DNA from: Bacteroidaceae bacterium
Lineage (GTDB): Bacteria > Bacteroidota > Bacteroidia > Bacteroidales > Bacteroidaceae
DNA length: 64,000 nt
Direction: 5' to 3'
NCBI GenBank assembly: GCA_017645655.1
Contig: JAGCNZ010000014.1
Span: forward strand, 1 to 64,000
Part shown: one piece after another, positions 8,668-17,073 of the stretch
Layout of the letters: every line of letters starts with the position of its first letter
Position numbering within the stretch: the first letter of the stretch is position 1
Notes under the pieces: generated by a model
Told to the model about the DNA's origin: nothing
Seen by the model: only the letters and a program-made list of their open reading frames with translations
Database searches by the model: none
Program-made: the position numbers and the translations under genes

Positions 8668-9540
8668 TCATTTTGAAAGCACCTCCACTCCGTTTTCCGT
8701 CATCACGAATGTATGTTCCCATTGTGCGCTGTCGGCTCCGTCTTCGGTCAGGACAATCCATTCCGTCTCGTCCTCCTCGTCGCCACAGACGTACCAGTCG
8801 CCGCCGTTTATCATCGGTTCGATGGTGAACGTCATGCCTGGAACGAGGAGCATTCCTGTGCCTTTCTTGCCGTAGTGCTCTACATCGGGCTCTTCGTGGA
8901 ACTGCAGCCCCACGCCATGACCGCAGAGGTCGCGCACCACGGTATAGCCGTTTTTGTGAGCATGTTTGGCGATGGCATTGCCGAGGTCGCCCACGAAGAC
9001 GTAAGGCTCCGAGCAAACCTGCTCGCCTATCTTCAGACATTCCCACGCCACATCGACCAGGCGCTGACGTTCCGGACTGGTCTTTCCGATGATGAACATG
9101 CGGCTGGCATCAGCATAGTAGCCGTCCAAGATTGTCGTGCAGTCCACGTTCACGATATCGCCTTCCTCCAGGATGTCATCCTCGCTGGGTATGCCGTGAC
9201 AGACCACGTCGTTGATGCTCGTGCAGCAACTGTTGGGGAAGCCTTCGAAGTTGAGCGGTGCAGGGATGCCACCGTGCTTTGTCGTGTAGTCATAGACGAT
9301 GCGGTCAATCTCTGCCGTCGTCATTCCCTCGCGAATCTTGGCAGCCACAGCATCGAGCACAGCCGTATTGAGCACGCCAGCCTTGCGGATGCCCTCTATC
9401 TGCTCGGGTGTCCGAATCAGGCTTCGCGTCGGTACGAGCTTGCCCTTCGCCTCCCATTCCATTATCTTGAGGTCCATCTCCGTCGGCTCCATACCGGCAG
9501 GGACAAACCATCTCAGCTTCTTCTTTTTCTTGCTTATCAT
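8668..9540 (-). CDS. map: Methionine aminopeptidase, type I
   Basis: 290 residues; removes the initiator methionine from nascent proteins and needs two metal ions. Conserved features: CHGIPSEDDILEEGDIVNVD (substrate histidine, first metal aspartate downstream in DGYYADASRMF), the second metal histidine region CGHGVGLQFHEEP, TIEPMI and the C-terminal glutamate in DSAQWEHTFVMTENGVEVL. There is an N-terminal extension of ~40 residues (KKKKLRWFVPAGMEPTEMD) before the catalytic domain, seen in Bacteroidales enzymes. A TACCTTTGC box lies 25-33 nt upstream. tsaD follows at once on the same strand. Confidence 0.96.
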   Translation of the reverse strand: MISKKKKKLRWFVPAGMEPTEMDLKIMEWEAKGKLVPTRSLIRTPEQIEGIRKAGVLNTAVLDAVAAKIREGMTTAEIDRIVYDYTTKHGGIPAPLNFEGFPNSCCTSINDVVCHGIPSEDDILEEGDIVNVDCTTILDGYYADASRMFIIGKTSPERQRLVDVAWECLKIGEQVCSEPYVFVGDLGNAIAKHAHKNGYTVVRDLCGHGVGLQFHEEPDVEHYGKKGTGMLLVPGMTFTIEPMINGGDWYVCGDEEDETEWIVLTEDGADSAQWEHTFVMTENGVEVLSK

Positions 9541-9564
9541 TGAGTGCTTCGTTGCAATTCGGCT

Positions 9565-9573
9565 GCAAAGGTA
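9565..9573 (-). promoter_or_regulatory. -7 box for map-tsaD
   Basis: Minus-strand TACCTTTGC, 25 nt before the map ATG. Just upstream (9579-9600) is an AATTAAGAATTAAGAA simple repeat. Confidence 0.6.
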
Positions 9574-9609
9574 CGAAGAAATTAAGAATTAAGAAAGAAG
9601 AACCCGGTA

Positions 9610-10911
9610 TTATTTCTGCGGCAGGCCGCGATGCAGCTGCATAGCATTCCCTTTGAGTTGGTGGATGGCATCCCGCAGATATTTGTTGGCAGCGCGTTCT
9701 TGCTCTGTAGGCGGGGTGTTGTATTTCGACCGATTGGGCATGAAGAATGTGCTGTCCTGGAAGGCGATGCGCTCTTCCAGTTGGGTGCGCTTCACGATGC
9801 TGGTTGTGGCCCACAACAGGGAGTCGTAACCGACTTTATCGATGGTTTGCAGCATGTTGTCGCCTACATGGACGGATTTCTTGAACGTCATCTCCTTGTC
9901 TCCGAGGTTACAGAGGAGGTAGCGCAGCATCACCTTGTCCCTGACGATGGTTCCCGACATGTTGGCTATCTCGGTAAAGCCGTGGTCGTGGCGGTAATCA
10001 ATGTGCATGTCGTAGCTGACGGTATCGATGGACAAGCGCTGCCTGCCATGGTCGTACATCCTGAGAAAGAGCCCTCGCTTCTGTCCGTCAAAGCGAAGGA
10101 GCTGGCACCTCTTGTAGTCGACATACATCGTTCCTTCAAGGATGGGGTCGGAAGGCCAGTAACCAGGTTTCCCCTCAACGCGAATCTTGCGTATCTCCGT
10201 GCCGTCGTCCTCAGTGAACTTGGTACATGAGGCTTCGTAGATTTTCCCTTTCCTGTTCAACACTATATCTCCCGGTACGAGGGCGAAATCCCAGTAGTCG
10301 TAGAAAACCAATATGGGAGCCAGACGCAGGAAGACGTGCAGGTTAGTGCGCCCCAAGCCCTTGAGGTCGGGATTGTCGAGAATGCCTTTCTCTACGAGCA
10401 GGCCGCGATTGCCACTGTGGAAGGTGATGTTGCGCAACTGGACGCACGACTTGGCACTCAGGAACGCCTCGGCCAGCTCGTCGGTTCCGGGGTATTGAGT
10501 GGTAAGGCGGAAGAAGTAGTTGCTCTCCGTCTTTTTGTGCTTTCCAGCCTCCTTCTGCATCTTGCGCACCAACCGGTACAGGACATCGTCGGTTCCCATC
10601 ACTGTTACCTCGCGCAGAGTGGAGGCGACAGGCTTCATCCGAATGGTGTCAGGGAGTTCCATAGCTTGGAAACTGACGCGCTGATAGCCGATGCTCGTTA
10701 TGCGAAGGACGTCGGAGGGAAGGCACTCGAGCGAGAACTCGCCGTCGTAGTTGCTGATGGTGCCGCACGAGGGAGAGACGTAGATGCTGACGTACGGCAC
10801 AGGCTCTCCCGTCTCGGCATCCATAACGACTGCGCAGACCGAGTCGGGCTGCTCCTGAGCGAAAGCCGCGACGGACAAGAAAAGTAATATTATGGTAAGG
10901 AAACGTCTCAT
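9610..10911 (-). CDS. Secreted protein with carboxypeptidase-regulatory-like domain
   Basis: 433 residues. Signal peptide 1-18 (MRRFLTIILLFLSVAAFAQ). Residues ~24-90 form a CarboxypepD_reg-like beta-sandwich (VMDAETGEPVPYVSIYVSPS, SNYDGEFSLECLPSDVLRIT, IGYQRVSF), the fold found at the N-terminus of TonB-dependent receptors and other Bacteroidetes surface proteins. The remaining ~340 residues are beta-rich with no catalytic motif I recognise and no TonB-receptor barrel. It is on the same strand as the MG2-like gene upstream, separated by array C, so it may be the last gene of that ECF-sigma-led group. Probably periplasmic or outer-membrane associated. Confidence 0.75.
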   Translation of the reverse strand: MRRFLTIILLFLSVAAFAQEQPDSVCAVVMDAETGEPVPYVSIYVSPSCGTISNYDGEFSLECLPSDVLRITSIGYQRVSFQAMELPDTIRMKPVASTLREVTVMGTDDVLYRLVRKMQKEAGKHKKTESNYFFRLTTQYPGTDELAEAFLSAKSCVQLRNITFHSGNRGLLVEKGILDNPDLKGLGRTNLHVFLRLAPILVFYDYWDFALVPGDIVLNRKGKIYEASCTKFTEDDGTEIRKIRVEGKPGYWPSDPILEGTMYVDYKRCQLLRFDGQKRGLFLRMYDHGRQRLSIDTVSYDMHIDYRHDHGFTEIANMSGTIVRDKVMLRYLLCNLGDKEMTFKKSVHVGDNMLQTIDKVGYDSLLWATTSIVKRTQLEERIAFQDSTFFMPNRSKYNTPPTEQERAANKYLRDAIHQLKGNAMQLHRGLPQK

Positions 10912-10962
10912 CTATGATAATGGTCGATTTGAAGTGAAAGAAGCTGCAAACTAAAACTACCC

Positions 10963-11074
10963 ACGTGTCGTTTGAAATTTACCCACGTGATAAATTCATT
11001 TTACCCACGTGATATTTGAAATATTACACGTGATATTTTCATTTTACCCACGTGTCGTTTGGCAACATCACTTG
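10963..11074. repeat. 22-nt ACGTG array C
   Basis: ACGTG at 10963, 10985, 11007, 11028 and 11050 (steps 22, 22, 21, 22), with a decayed ACTTG at 11070. Units read CCCACGTGATAAATTCATTT and similar. It lies between two same-strand genes, upstream of the 10911 gene and downstream of the 11204 gene. Confidence 0.9.
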
Positions 11075-11203
11075 AGAAGTATGCCTGCGCTCCATTTTCT
11101 TATTTCTTTTTAGGGCTGTCTTTGTTGTCTTGAAAATATGGTTTGAAAGGTTTTACTTCCGAGGATTCCGTCCCTTTTGTTATCCGAACCCCGAATGCGC
11201 CCG

Positions 11204-14200
11204 CTATCTGTCCTCCGGATAACTGATGCCTGTCAGTATCTTTCCGGTCGGTGTTATGCCCTCGGCACTTACCGTTATGCTTGTCGAGAGGCTGTTGTTC
11301 CAAAGCGTGACGTCTGCGTGGCCATTCTCGTCGAGCTCAAGGTTGGGGTTCCAGTAGAGGGTGCGGCGATAGTCCTTAAGCGACGGCAACGGGCGCTGGC
11401 GGTAGCAGGGGCTGTAGAACTCCGCGCTGACATCATAGCCATGCAAGACGTAGTGACGGTCGCGATAGGTGGGACGCACACCTTCTGTCAAGGGATCCAA
11501 TCCGATGTCAACAGTCGGCTGATTGGCTCCCCAATAGCGACGGCTGCCTTCCATGCGCGGAGCATAGTCCGTAATCAATGACACCGAACGGAGAGAGCGC
11601 AGGTAATTGAGTGACTGAGTAGTGGCATCAAGGCCCGTAATAGAGTACGCCACTCTGTTTGAAGTGCTCCAACCGCCGCCACGACGAGAATAAGTGTCTG
11701 CAATATACGAGCCACCCATATAGTCAGCAGGGTCTGGCCACCTGAAACGAGCAGACCATGAGTTATCGGGTCTAAGGGAAAGATACTGTTCATTGTCGAG
11801 AACGGTTCCACCGAAGCGTCCTGCTCCGTGGTAATTGTCTCTGGAGCCACCTCCCCTCCAACTGTAATTATAGTAGCCTCCATAACTGTCGCCACTGTTC
11901 CAACCTTCAAAGGCAGGTCTTTGCGCTGCAAATTGTGCTCCAGCGTATGTGGTGTAATCGCGATACATATTCATGTCGCCCACAAAAAGTCGTTTCGTCC
12001 ACTCTGCAAAAGACTGCGGACCGGGGAACCATCCTGGCGTGAAACCTGCATCCACACATTCATTGAACACCTCGTAGGCATCGCGAACGATGGCAGGATG
12101 CGTGGGGTCGAAAGCACGCAGACCTCCATGCTTGGAACGCACCGTCACTTGTGCCAGGGTGCGACCGTCGCGAAGAGCAGGTATCAAGACTGTGCCTTCG
12201 CGAGGCGGAGCAACATGTGTGTGGTAGAAACTGAACGGCTTGCTGAAGCGAGGATGGTATGGCGTCAGACGAACATAGAACTCAGGATAATCATTTTCGG
12301 TCGGCATTATCCATTGATGCTCAAGCGAAGGAACGGCACGACCCTTGTCGAGCTTCTTCTGACGTTTGCGAAGGAAGCGCTTCGTCTTCCTGCTTTCCGG
12401 CTTGCTCATCTTCCACTTCGTCGTATCCGAGGCCGACAGGTCCAGGATGCAGTCGTGGTAGAAGCCGGGCAGTTCGAGCACGAAGCGTCCGTCCTTCGTC
12501 GTGATGTCACCATAGACGCTATTCAAGCCGATAGCCGACATCTGACGATACTCTGCATGGACACGCACTTCACGCTTCAGGTTGCCCTCATCGTAGTAGT
12601 TGCGTCCGTCGAAGGAAGCCGACTCGTTGTCCTTCAACAGATAGCTGTAGGCATTGTGCTTGTCGCGCTCCTCGCCGGCATTGCCCAAGAGGGGAATCAT
12701 GCCCTGAGGCTTCCTGAGACGAGAAGAGAACCACTCGCCGCCTACAGGATTCGAGAAGTCATAGTGCTTGATCTCCTGTTCGGTCATGTTTCCCCATCCG
12801 TCCCAACCTTCGTGACCTATGGCAACGTAGCGATAGACGGCACCAAAGTAGATGGGCGTCCTCTCTATAGGATGATTGATGCGGAAGATGCCGGGCGTAG
12901 CCATCGTTATCCAATTGTGGCGTCGCCATCCCTGCACCATCAGCAAGAGGTCAAGATGTCGGCGATGCTCCTCGTCGTCTGCCTCGAAGTAATAGTGCGG
13001 CTGCTCCACGAAGCCTCGTATCTGACTGCACAAGAGCATCTCGGTCAAGATGTTGCTGCTGTCGTAGAGGTACTCGGATGTGGAAGCATCACGTACTGCC
13101 AACGAGATGGTGGAGCCTGCTGCCTGTGGGTTCTGCAAAGAAACATGAATGGAGTCGAAAGGTTCGTAGCTTGTCTTTATGTCGCCGAACTGCACGTCCG
13201 CTGCCTCGATGTCCTTTTGATGCCGGACAAAGCAAAGCCTGTCGCTATAGACGCGACCTTGGGCATTGTACACCGTTATCTGAGCCACACCGGTGGGAAG
13301 CGAATCGGTGGGGATGCTGATTTGTGTGTCCTGAGCACGAAACTTCTGGAAGTAATGCAGTGCGCCGCCCACCATGACTGTCACGCCTAAAGTCTCGTCG
13401 GCAGCCTCGCCACGAGGTTGAAGCGTGAGTAGCAACCGGTCTTCCATCACGTCAGCACGCACAGCACAACCGCTTTCCTCTGCCTTTGGCATACGTTTGC
13501 GTATCACGGCATTGCTGTCGGTCGTGAAGACACATGAATAGGTCACGCCGTGCTCATAGTCAAACTCCAATGTTCCGCGTCCGCGGTTCTCTGTCCTTTG
13601 TTCCTGCAGCAGGCGACCTCCCTTGCCATAGAGCCGCATTGTGCCCGACAAGTGCTCACCATCTGCCTCGTTTGCCTCGAAAGCAACTCGTGCCTTCGTG
13701 CCTTCCACTATCACGCCGCCCTCGGGATAAAGATTCAAGACAGGAGGAGCTTTCTTGACTTCAGTACGGAAATAACGCATGTGTGGGCGTTCCGTCATGT
13801 CGTGATTATAGACGCCAGGCACCTCAGGCTTGTCATAAAGAGGGAAGATGCGGCAATAGAGTTTCTCGTAGTCGCGATAGAACTCCTTCGCCATCTTCTT
13901 GTTGAAGAACCACTGCTCGGCAGGCCAGGTGTGAGGATGCTGATACTCGCCCCAGTTCAGTTGCCAGCGCGTGTAAGCCCGAAGTTCATAAAAGCCTCCA
14001 TAGAGGGAATCGTTCAGGACGAAGGAACCCGTGCCCTGTCCATCCTTTAGCTTCACCAGATGGCGCTCCAGCATGTAGCCCTCTTGGTTCCACAGCTCAG
14101 CATAAAGCAACTGGCTCAGGTTGGTGAGCTTGCCCGTGTCGCTTCGGCGGACGTACGCCTTGAAGTATAATGTGTCGCCGGCAAAGTAGCAAGTGTTGTC

Positions 14201-14419
14201 CATGTGGAGGAATACCTCTTCCTGCGGAATGTTACTGCCGAAGAGTTCAAGGTGCTCCTTCCAACCTTCCAATGAAGAGGGCAGCGCCGGGTTGGACTTT
14301 GTTCCCTGGAAGATGTCGGTGAAGTCCCACATCAGGCTGTCGCTGTCTGCTGTCAGGGACGACGGGAGGCAGAACATCACGAGGGAGAGTATTGCGTAGA
14401 AGAAATAATGACGTTTCAT
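11204..14419 (-). CDS. Large secreted MG2-like (alpha-2-macroglobulin-type domain) protein
   Basis: 1071 residues with a signal peptide (MKRHYFFYAILSLVMFCLPS). Residues ~60-170 contain a macroglobulin MG2-like domain (HMDNTCYFAGDTLYFKAY, GTGSFVLNDSLYGGFYELRA). Further Ig-like beta domains follow, and the C-terminus carries WNPNLELDENGHADVTLWNN, a module common in Bacteroidetes proteins of this architecture. A Gly/Tyr/Arg-rich low-complexity stretch (YGGYYNYSWRGGGSRDNYHG) lies around residue 860. No thioester CGEQ motif is seen, so it is not a classical A2M. It starts 4 nt after the preceding gene's stop and so sits in the sigma/anti-sigma operon. Function unknown; an envelope or surface role is likely. 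Confidence 0.78.
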   Translation of the reverse strand: MKRHYFFYAILSLVMFCLPSSLTADSDSLMWDFTDIFQGTKSNPALPSSLEGWKEHLELFGSNIPQEEVFLHMDNTCYFAGDTLYFKAYVRRSDTGKLTNLSQLLYAELWNQEGYMLERHLVKLKDGQGTGSFVLNDSLYGGFYELRAYTRWQLNWGEYQHPHTWPAEQWFFNKKMAKEFYRDYEKLYCRIFPLYDKPEVPGVYNHDMTERPHMRYFRTEVKKAPPVLNLYPEGGVIVEGTKARVAFEANEADGEHLSGTMRLYGKGGRLLQEQRTENRGRGTLEFDYEHGVTYSCVFTTDSNAVIRKRMPKAEESGCAVRADVMEDRLLLTLQPRGEAADETLGVTVMVGGALHYFQKFRAQDTQISIPTDSLPTGVAQITVYNAQGRVYSDRLCFVRHQKDIEAADVQFGDIKTSYEPFDSIHVSLQNPQAAGSTISLAVRDASTSEYLYDSSNILTEMLLCSQIRGFVEQPHYYFEADDEEHRRHLDLLLMVQGWRRHNWITMATPGIFRINHPIERTPIYFGAVYRYVAIGHEGWDGWGNMTEQEIKHYDFSNPVGGEWFSSRLRKPQGMIPLLGNAGEERDKHNAYSYLLKDNESASFDGRNYYDEGNLKREVRVHAEYRQMSAIGLNSVYGDITTKDGRFVLELPGFYHDCILDLSASDTTKWKMSKPESRKTKRFLRKRQKKLDKGRAVPSLEHQWIMPTENDYPEFYVRLTPYHPRFSKPFSFYHTHVAPPREGTVLIPALRDGRTLAQVTVRSKHGGLRAFDPTHPAIVRDAYEVFNECVDAGFTPGWFPGPQSFAEWTKRLFVGDMNMYRDYTTYAGAQFAAQRPAFEGWNSGDSYGGYYNYSWRGGGSRDNYHGAGRFGGTVLDNEQYLSLRPDNSWSARFRWPDPADYMGGSYIADTYSRRGGGWSTSNRVAYSITGLDATTQSLNYLRSLRSVSLITDYAPRMEGSRRYWGANQPTVDIGLDPLTEGVRPTYRDRHYVLHGYDVSAEFYSPCYRQRPLPSLKDYRRTLYWNPNLELDENGHADVTLWNNSLSTSITVSAEGITPTGKILTGISYPEDR

Positions 14420-14423
14420 GAGC

Positions 14424-14846
14424 TTAGTTTTGTTTCCTAAGGAAATGCAACTCTATTTGCTTTAGGCTGGCTTTTCCTTCTATATATATAAGTATAAGGG
14501 TCTGATTGGTCTGCCGGAAAAAGATGTAGCAATGCATCCCCTTGCGCTTTGGGAGTTCGTAGAGCTTGTGCCCGCCATGCTCTTTGTGCACAATTGCCTG
14601 GGCTGCATCTGACTGGACTAAAGCTTCTATGCGTTGCAGCGCTGCAGCCGACGGCATCTTTATCTCGAGGCTATGGAAGAGGCTTAGGTTGTACTTCTTC
14701 AGCCTGCCTGGCCCCATCACCACTTCTGTGGCATTCTTTCCTATTGCATACTCGTCGAAAGCAGCCTGTATGGCAAGTTCCTTCTGGGCATGCACATCAT
14801 TGCACACGCCGACGAGTATCAATATAAGGAAGAGAATCCTTTTCAT
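14424..14846 (-). CDS. Small secreted protein of an ECF-sigma operon (possibly DUF6108 type)
   Basis: 140 residues with a signal peptide (MKRILFLILILVGVCNDVHA, cleaved near A20). The mature part is a small alpha/beta domain (AFDEYAIGKNATEVVMGPGR, LEIKMPSAAALQRIEALV, LYELPKRKGMHCYIFFRQ). Its start overlaps the anti-sigma gene by 4 nt (ATGA), so the two are translationally coupled. I believe it resembles a Bacteroidales DUF family of about this size but cannot confirm the family from the sequence alone. Function unknown. Confidence 0.7.
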   Translation of the reverse strand: MKRILFLILILVGVCNDVHAQKELAIQAAFDEYAIGKNATEVVMGPGRLKKYNLSLFHSLEIKMPSAAALQRIEALVQSDAAQAIVHKEHGGHKLYELPKRKGMHCYIFFRQTNQTLILIYIEGKASLKQIELHFLRKQN

Positions 14847-15217
14847 TTGCTGCTTTGTTTGATGGGGTTAAACATTTCTGCCATTTGCTGTTGCATCAGC
14901 AGAGAGGCATCTGCTTCGACTTCTTCACCAGCAATACGCACGCTGCTGATGTTGTATTGCTGATATTGATGCCAACCCAGGAAAGCAGCAAGTAAGAGGC
15001 ATGCTGCGACGGTAAGGGGGAGCAGAGACGAGGCTGCACTCTTCTGCCGGCAGACATGCACAAAGGACATCGTGGCTTTAATTTCGTCGAAACGCGAGTC
15101 GTTAGCTTCGCTGCTACAAAGGAACTTACGCAGCTGTGCCTCCTCCTGCTCGGTGGTTTCTGCCAAGAAGTAGCGTTCCGCCATTTCTTCCCAATAAGAT
15201 AGGTCTTGCTGTTTCAT
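14843..15217 (-). CDS. Anti-sigma factor-like membrane protein
   Basis: 124 residues: cytoplasmic N-terminal part (residues 1-62, DLSYWEEMAERYFLAETTEQ, typical of the short anti-sigma domain with its EEAQLRKFL helix), a single membrane helix (LLPLTVAACLLLAAFLGW, ~65-82), then a short periplasmic tail. It overlaps the sigma gene by 4 nt (ATGA) on the 5' side and the next gene by 4 nt on the 3' side. Position, topology and size support a role in holding the cognate ECF sigma factor at the membrane. No zinc-binding HxxxCxxC motif is seen. Confidence 0.75.
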   Translation of the reverse strand: MKQQDLSYWEEMAERYFLAETTEQEEAQLRKFLCSSEANDSRFDEIKATMSFVHVCRQKSAASSLLPLTVAACLLLAAFLGWHQYQQYNISSVRIAGEEVEADASLLMQQQMAEMFNPIKQSSK

Positions 15218-15693
15218 TTCTTTGTCTTATTATAGATTTCTCTTATCTTCTTTCGTGCTCTGCTCAGTTGCATCCTGACTGCCGCTTCCTGCATTCCCAG
15301 CTTGTCGGCTATCTCGCTGTACGTCTCGTCGTCAACATCGTGTCGTTTAAGTATGTCTTGTTGCAGAGGTGTCAGTTGCGTCTTTATCAGTTCCCATATT
15401 TGTTTATATGTATCTCTTGCATCACTATCATCGGGTGGCGGTTCAGCTATCTGAGCATCTGCAAGTGATGTCTGTGGATGTCGCCTGTTGCTTCTCCAGA
15501 GGCTTATCTGCCTGCGACGCATGCTCTGATAGAGTAACTTCTCCCCTTCTCCTTCATCAGCTGGATGATATTTGCCGACCCATAGTTTCATGAAGGCATC
15601 GTTCAGAGCATCTTCTTCAGCATGCGAGAGACCATATCGCTTCACTTGTGCCTGCAATTTCCTGTAGGCTTCTATCAAGAAGTTCTTACTCAT
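15214..15693 (-). CDS. ECF-type RNA polymerase sigma factor
   Basis: 159 residues. Region 2 is at residues ~10-60 (EEDALNDAFMKLWVGKY, LLYQSMRRRQISLWRSNRR) and region 4 at ~100-155 (LTPLQQDILKRHDVDDETYS, EIADKLGMQEAAVRMQLSRA, RKKIREIY), a helix-turn-helix that reads the -35 element. It leads an operon of overlapping genes (anti-sigma, small secreted protein, MG2-like protein), so it presumably controls its own operon in response to an envelope signal. A TATTTTTGT box 50-58 nt upstream would give basal expression. Confidence 0.93.
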   Translation of the reverse strand: MSKNFLIEAYRKLQAQVKRYGLSHAEEDALNDAFMKLWVGKYHPADEGEGEKLLYQSMRRRQISLWRSNRRHPQTSLADAQIAEPPPDDSDARDTYKQIWELIKTQLTPLQQDILKRHDVDDETYSEIADKLGMQEAAVRMQLSRARKKIREIYNKTKK

Positions 15694-15742
15694 TTTCTCT
15701 CATGCTCTTTCTTATATAACGCCGAAACCCTCGTTTTGTAAC

Positions 15743-15751
15743 ACAAAAATA
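15743..15751 (-). promoter_or_regulatory. -7 box for the ECF sigma operon
   Basis: Minus-strand TATTTTTGT in the divergent region shared with the porin gene. Confidence 0.5.
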
Positions 15752-15795
15752 CAAAAAAAATTATATTTCATGCCTTTTTGTTCAACGTTTTTTTG

Positions 15796-15804
15796 TACTT
15801 TTGC
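15796..15804 (+). promoter_or_regulatory. -7 box for the porin gene
   Basis: TACTTTTGC, 36 nt before the ATG. The nearest TTG (15778-15780) is only 15 nt upstream, shorter than the usual ~20. Confidence 0.5.
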
Positions 15805-15839
15805 ACTCGGATAACACAGTTAACTAATTTATTAATCAA

Positions 15840-17006
15840 ATGAACACTTTTATTAAGACAACGCTGGCTGTGTCGCTGGCTATCTTCAGCAGCACGGCAG
15901 CGATGGGGCAATCTGACTCGCTCAGCACTGAGAGCGAAGTTGTCACCACTACAAAGAATGGTCGTATTAACCTTAAGGGAATCACAGACAAGAAGTGGTT
16001 CCAGGAACTGCAGAGCAGGATTAAACTTCACGGCTATGCTCAAGCCGGCTACACCTACTCGCACAAAGGCGGCCAAAACACTAACACATTCGACCTGAAG
16101 CGCGTGCTCTTCTGGGCTGAAGCCAAGATTACTGACCGATGGTCGTTCCTCTTTATGCACGACTTCTCGAGCGTCGTACAGGAGTATTACACGGACTTTC
16201 GCATTACGAGGAACAAAGCCCTTACCGTTCGCTTTGGCCAGTTCAAGAATGGACTCTCGCTTGAGAACCCTCTCTCCCCTACCGCAATGGAGGCCATCGA
16301 CGTGTATAGCGAGGCTGTGACCTTCCTTACAGGCTGCGGCAGCGACCCCTTGCTGGGCGTTCAGTACGGCCGTGACCTCGGTCTGTCGCTCTTCGGAGAG
16401 ACTAACAACGGCAAGTTCCGCTACGAGGTGGATGTGATGAACGGCCAAGGCATCAACAAGAAGGACGGCAACAACTTCAAGGACATCATCGCTCGACTCG
16501 AGTATCGTCCCGTTCAAGGGCTAAATATCGTCACGACCGGTCAGTTCGGTCGCGGTCATGCCATCAATACATCTTTATACAATCCTACTATTGCGATTGG
16601 CCAGGACTACAAGCGTCATCGTGCTACAATCGGTGCTGACTACAAGTCGAGAGCCTTTAATGTGCATGGCGAATACCTGAATGGTTGGGATAAGGATGTG
16701 CATAGTTGGGGCGCATACCTGACCGGAGCTGTTCCCTTGGCACGCTTTGGTGCGCCTGAATTAGGGAAGAGGCTGGAACTTGTTGCTTCCTACGACTTCT
16801 TCAACTTCAATACCGACAAGGGCTACGACCAGCACAAAGTCATCGGAGGCCTGCAGTATTGGTTCTACAAGAAGTGCCGCTTGCAGGTGCAGTACGTCTA
16901 TAGGAACGCTTATGTTATAGGCAGGAACGACGACCCGACGGAAGCACAGTTCGTTCACGGTGCCAATCACGGCATCCAATGCCAGTTGCAAGTGAGGTTC
17001 AACTAA
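15840..17006 (+). CDS. Outer-membrane porin, phosphate-selective porin O/P type
   Basis: 388 residues; signal peptide ending AAMG/Q (residue ~24). The barrel part starts at ~50 (RIKLHGYAQAGYTYSHKGGQ) with RVLFWAEAKITDRWSFLFMH, FGQFKNGLSLENPLSPTAME and ends with QCQLQVRFN, a C-terminal strand closing in an aromatic/asparagine. This matches the OprO/OprP-like porins of Bacteroidetes; despite the family name the substrate need not be phosphate. It is followed 67 nt later by a sodium:solute symporter on the same strand, suggesting that the pair moves one solute across outer and inner membrane. Confidence 0.85.
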   Translation: MNTFIKTTLAVSLAIFSSTAAMGQSDSLSTESEVVTTTKNGRINLKGITDKKWFQELQSRIKLHGYAQAGYTYSHKGGQNTNTFDLKRVLFWAEAKITDRWSFLFMHDFSSVVQEYYTDFRITRNKALTVRFGQFKNGLSLENPLSPTAMEAIDVYSEAVTFLTGCGSDPLLGVQYGRDLGLSLFGETNNGKFRYEVDVMNGQGINKKDGNNFKDIIARLEYRPVQGLNIVTTGQFGRGHAINTSLYNPTIAIGQDYKRHRATIGADYKSRAFNVHGEYLNGWDKDVHSWGAYLTGAVPLARFGAPELGKRLELVASYDFFNFNTDKGYDQHKVIGGLQYWFYKKCRLQVQYVYRNAYVIGRNDDPTEAQFVHGANHGIQCQLQVRFN

Positions 17007-17023
17007 TAATCGATTCTCATTAT

Positions 17024-17053
17024 TTCGTTATATCGTTATATCGTCATAACGAA
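17024..17053. repeat. CGTTATAT simple repeat with inverted ends
   Basis: TTCGTTAT (17024-17031) and ATAACGAA (17046-17053) are exact inverted copies around a second CGTTATAT unit. It could form a hairpin in the porin-symporter transcript; there is no U-tract, so I do not call it a terminator. Confidence 0.55.
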
Positions 17054-17073
17054 TCCCATTAAATAATCATTCA

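Noticed and set aside
11100..11303. A 67-residue open frame at the end of the MG2-like gene
   Set aside because: Overlaps the end of the 1071-residue gene in another frame; composition is not protein-like.
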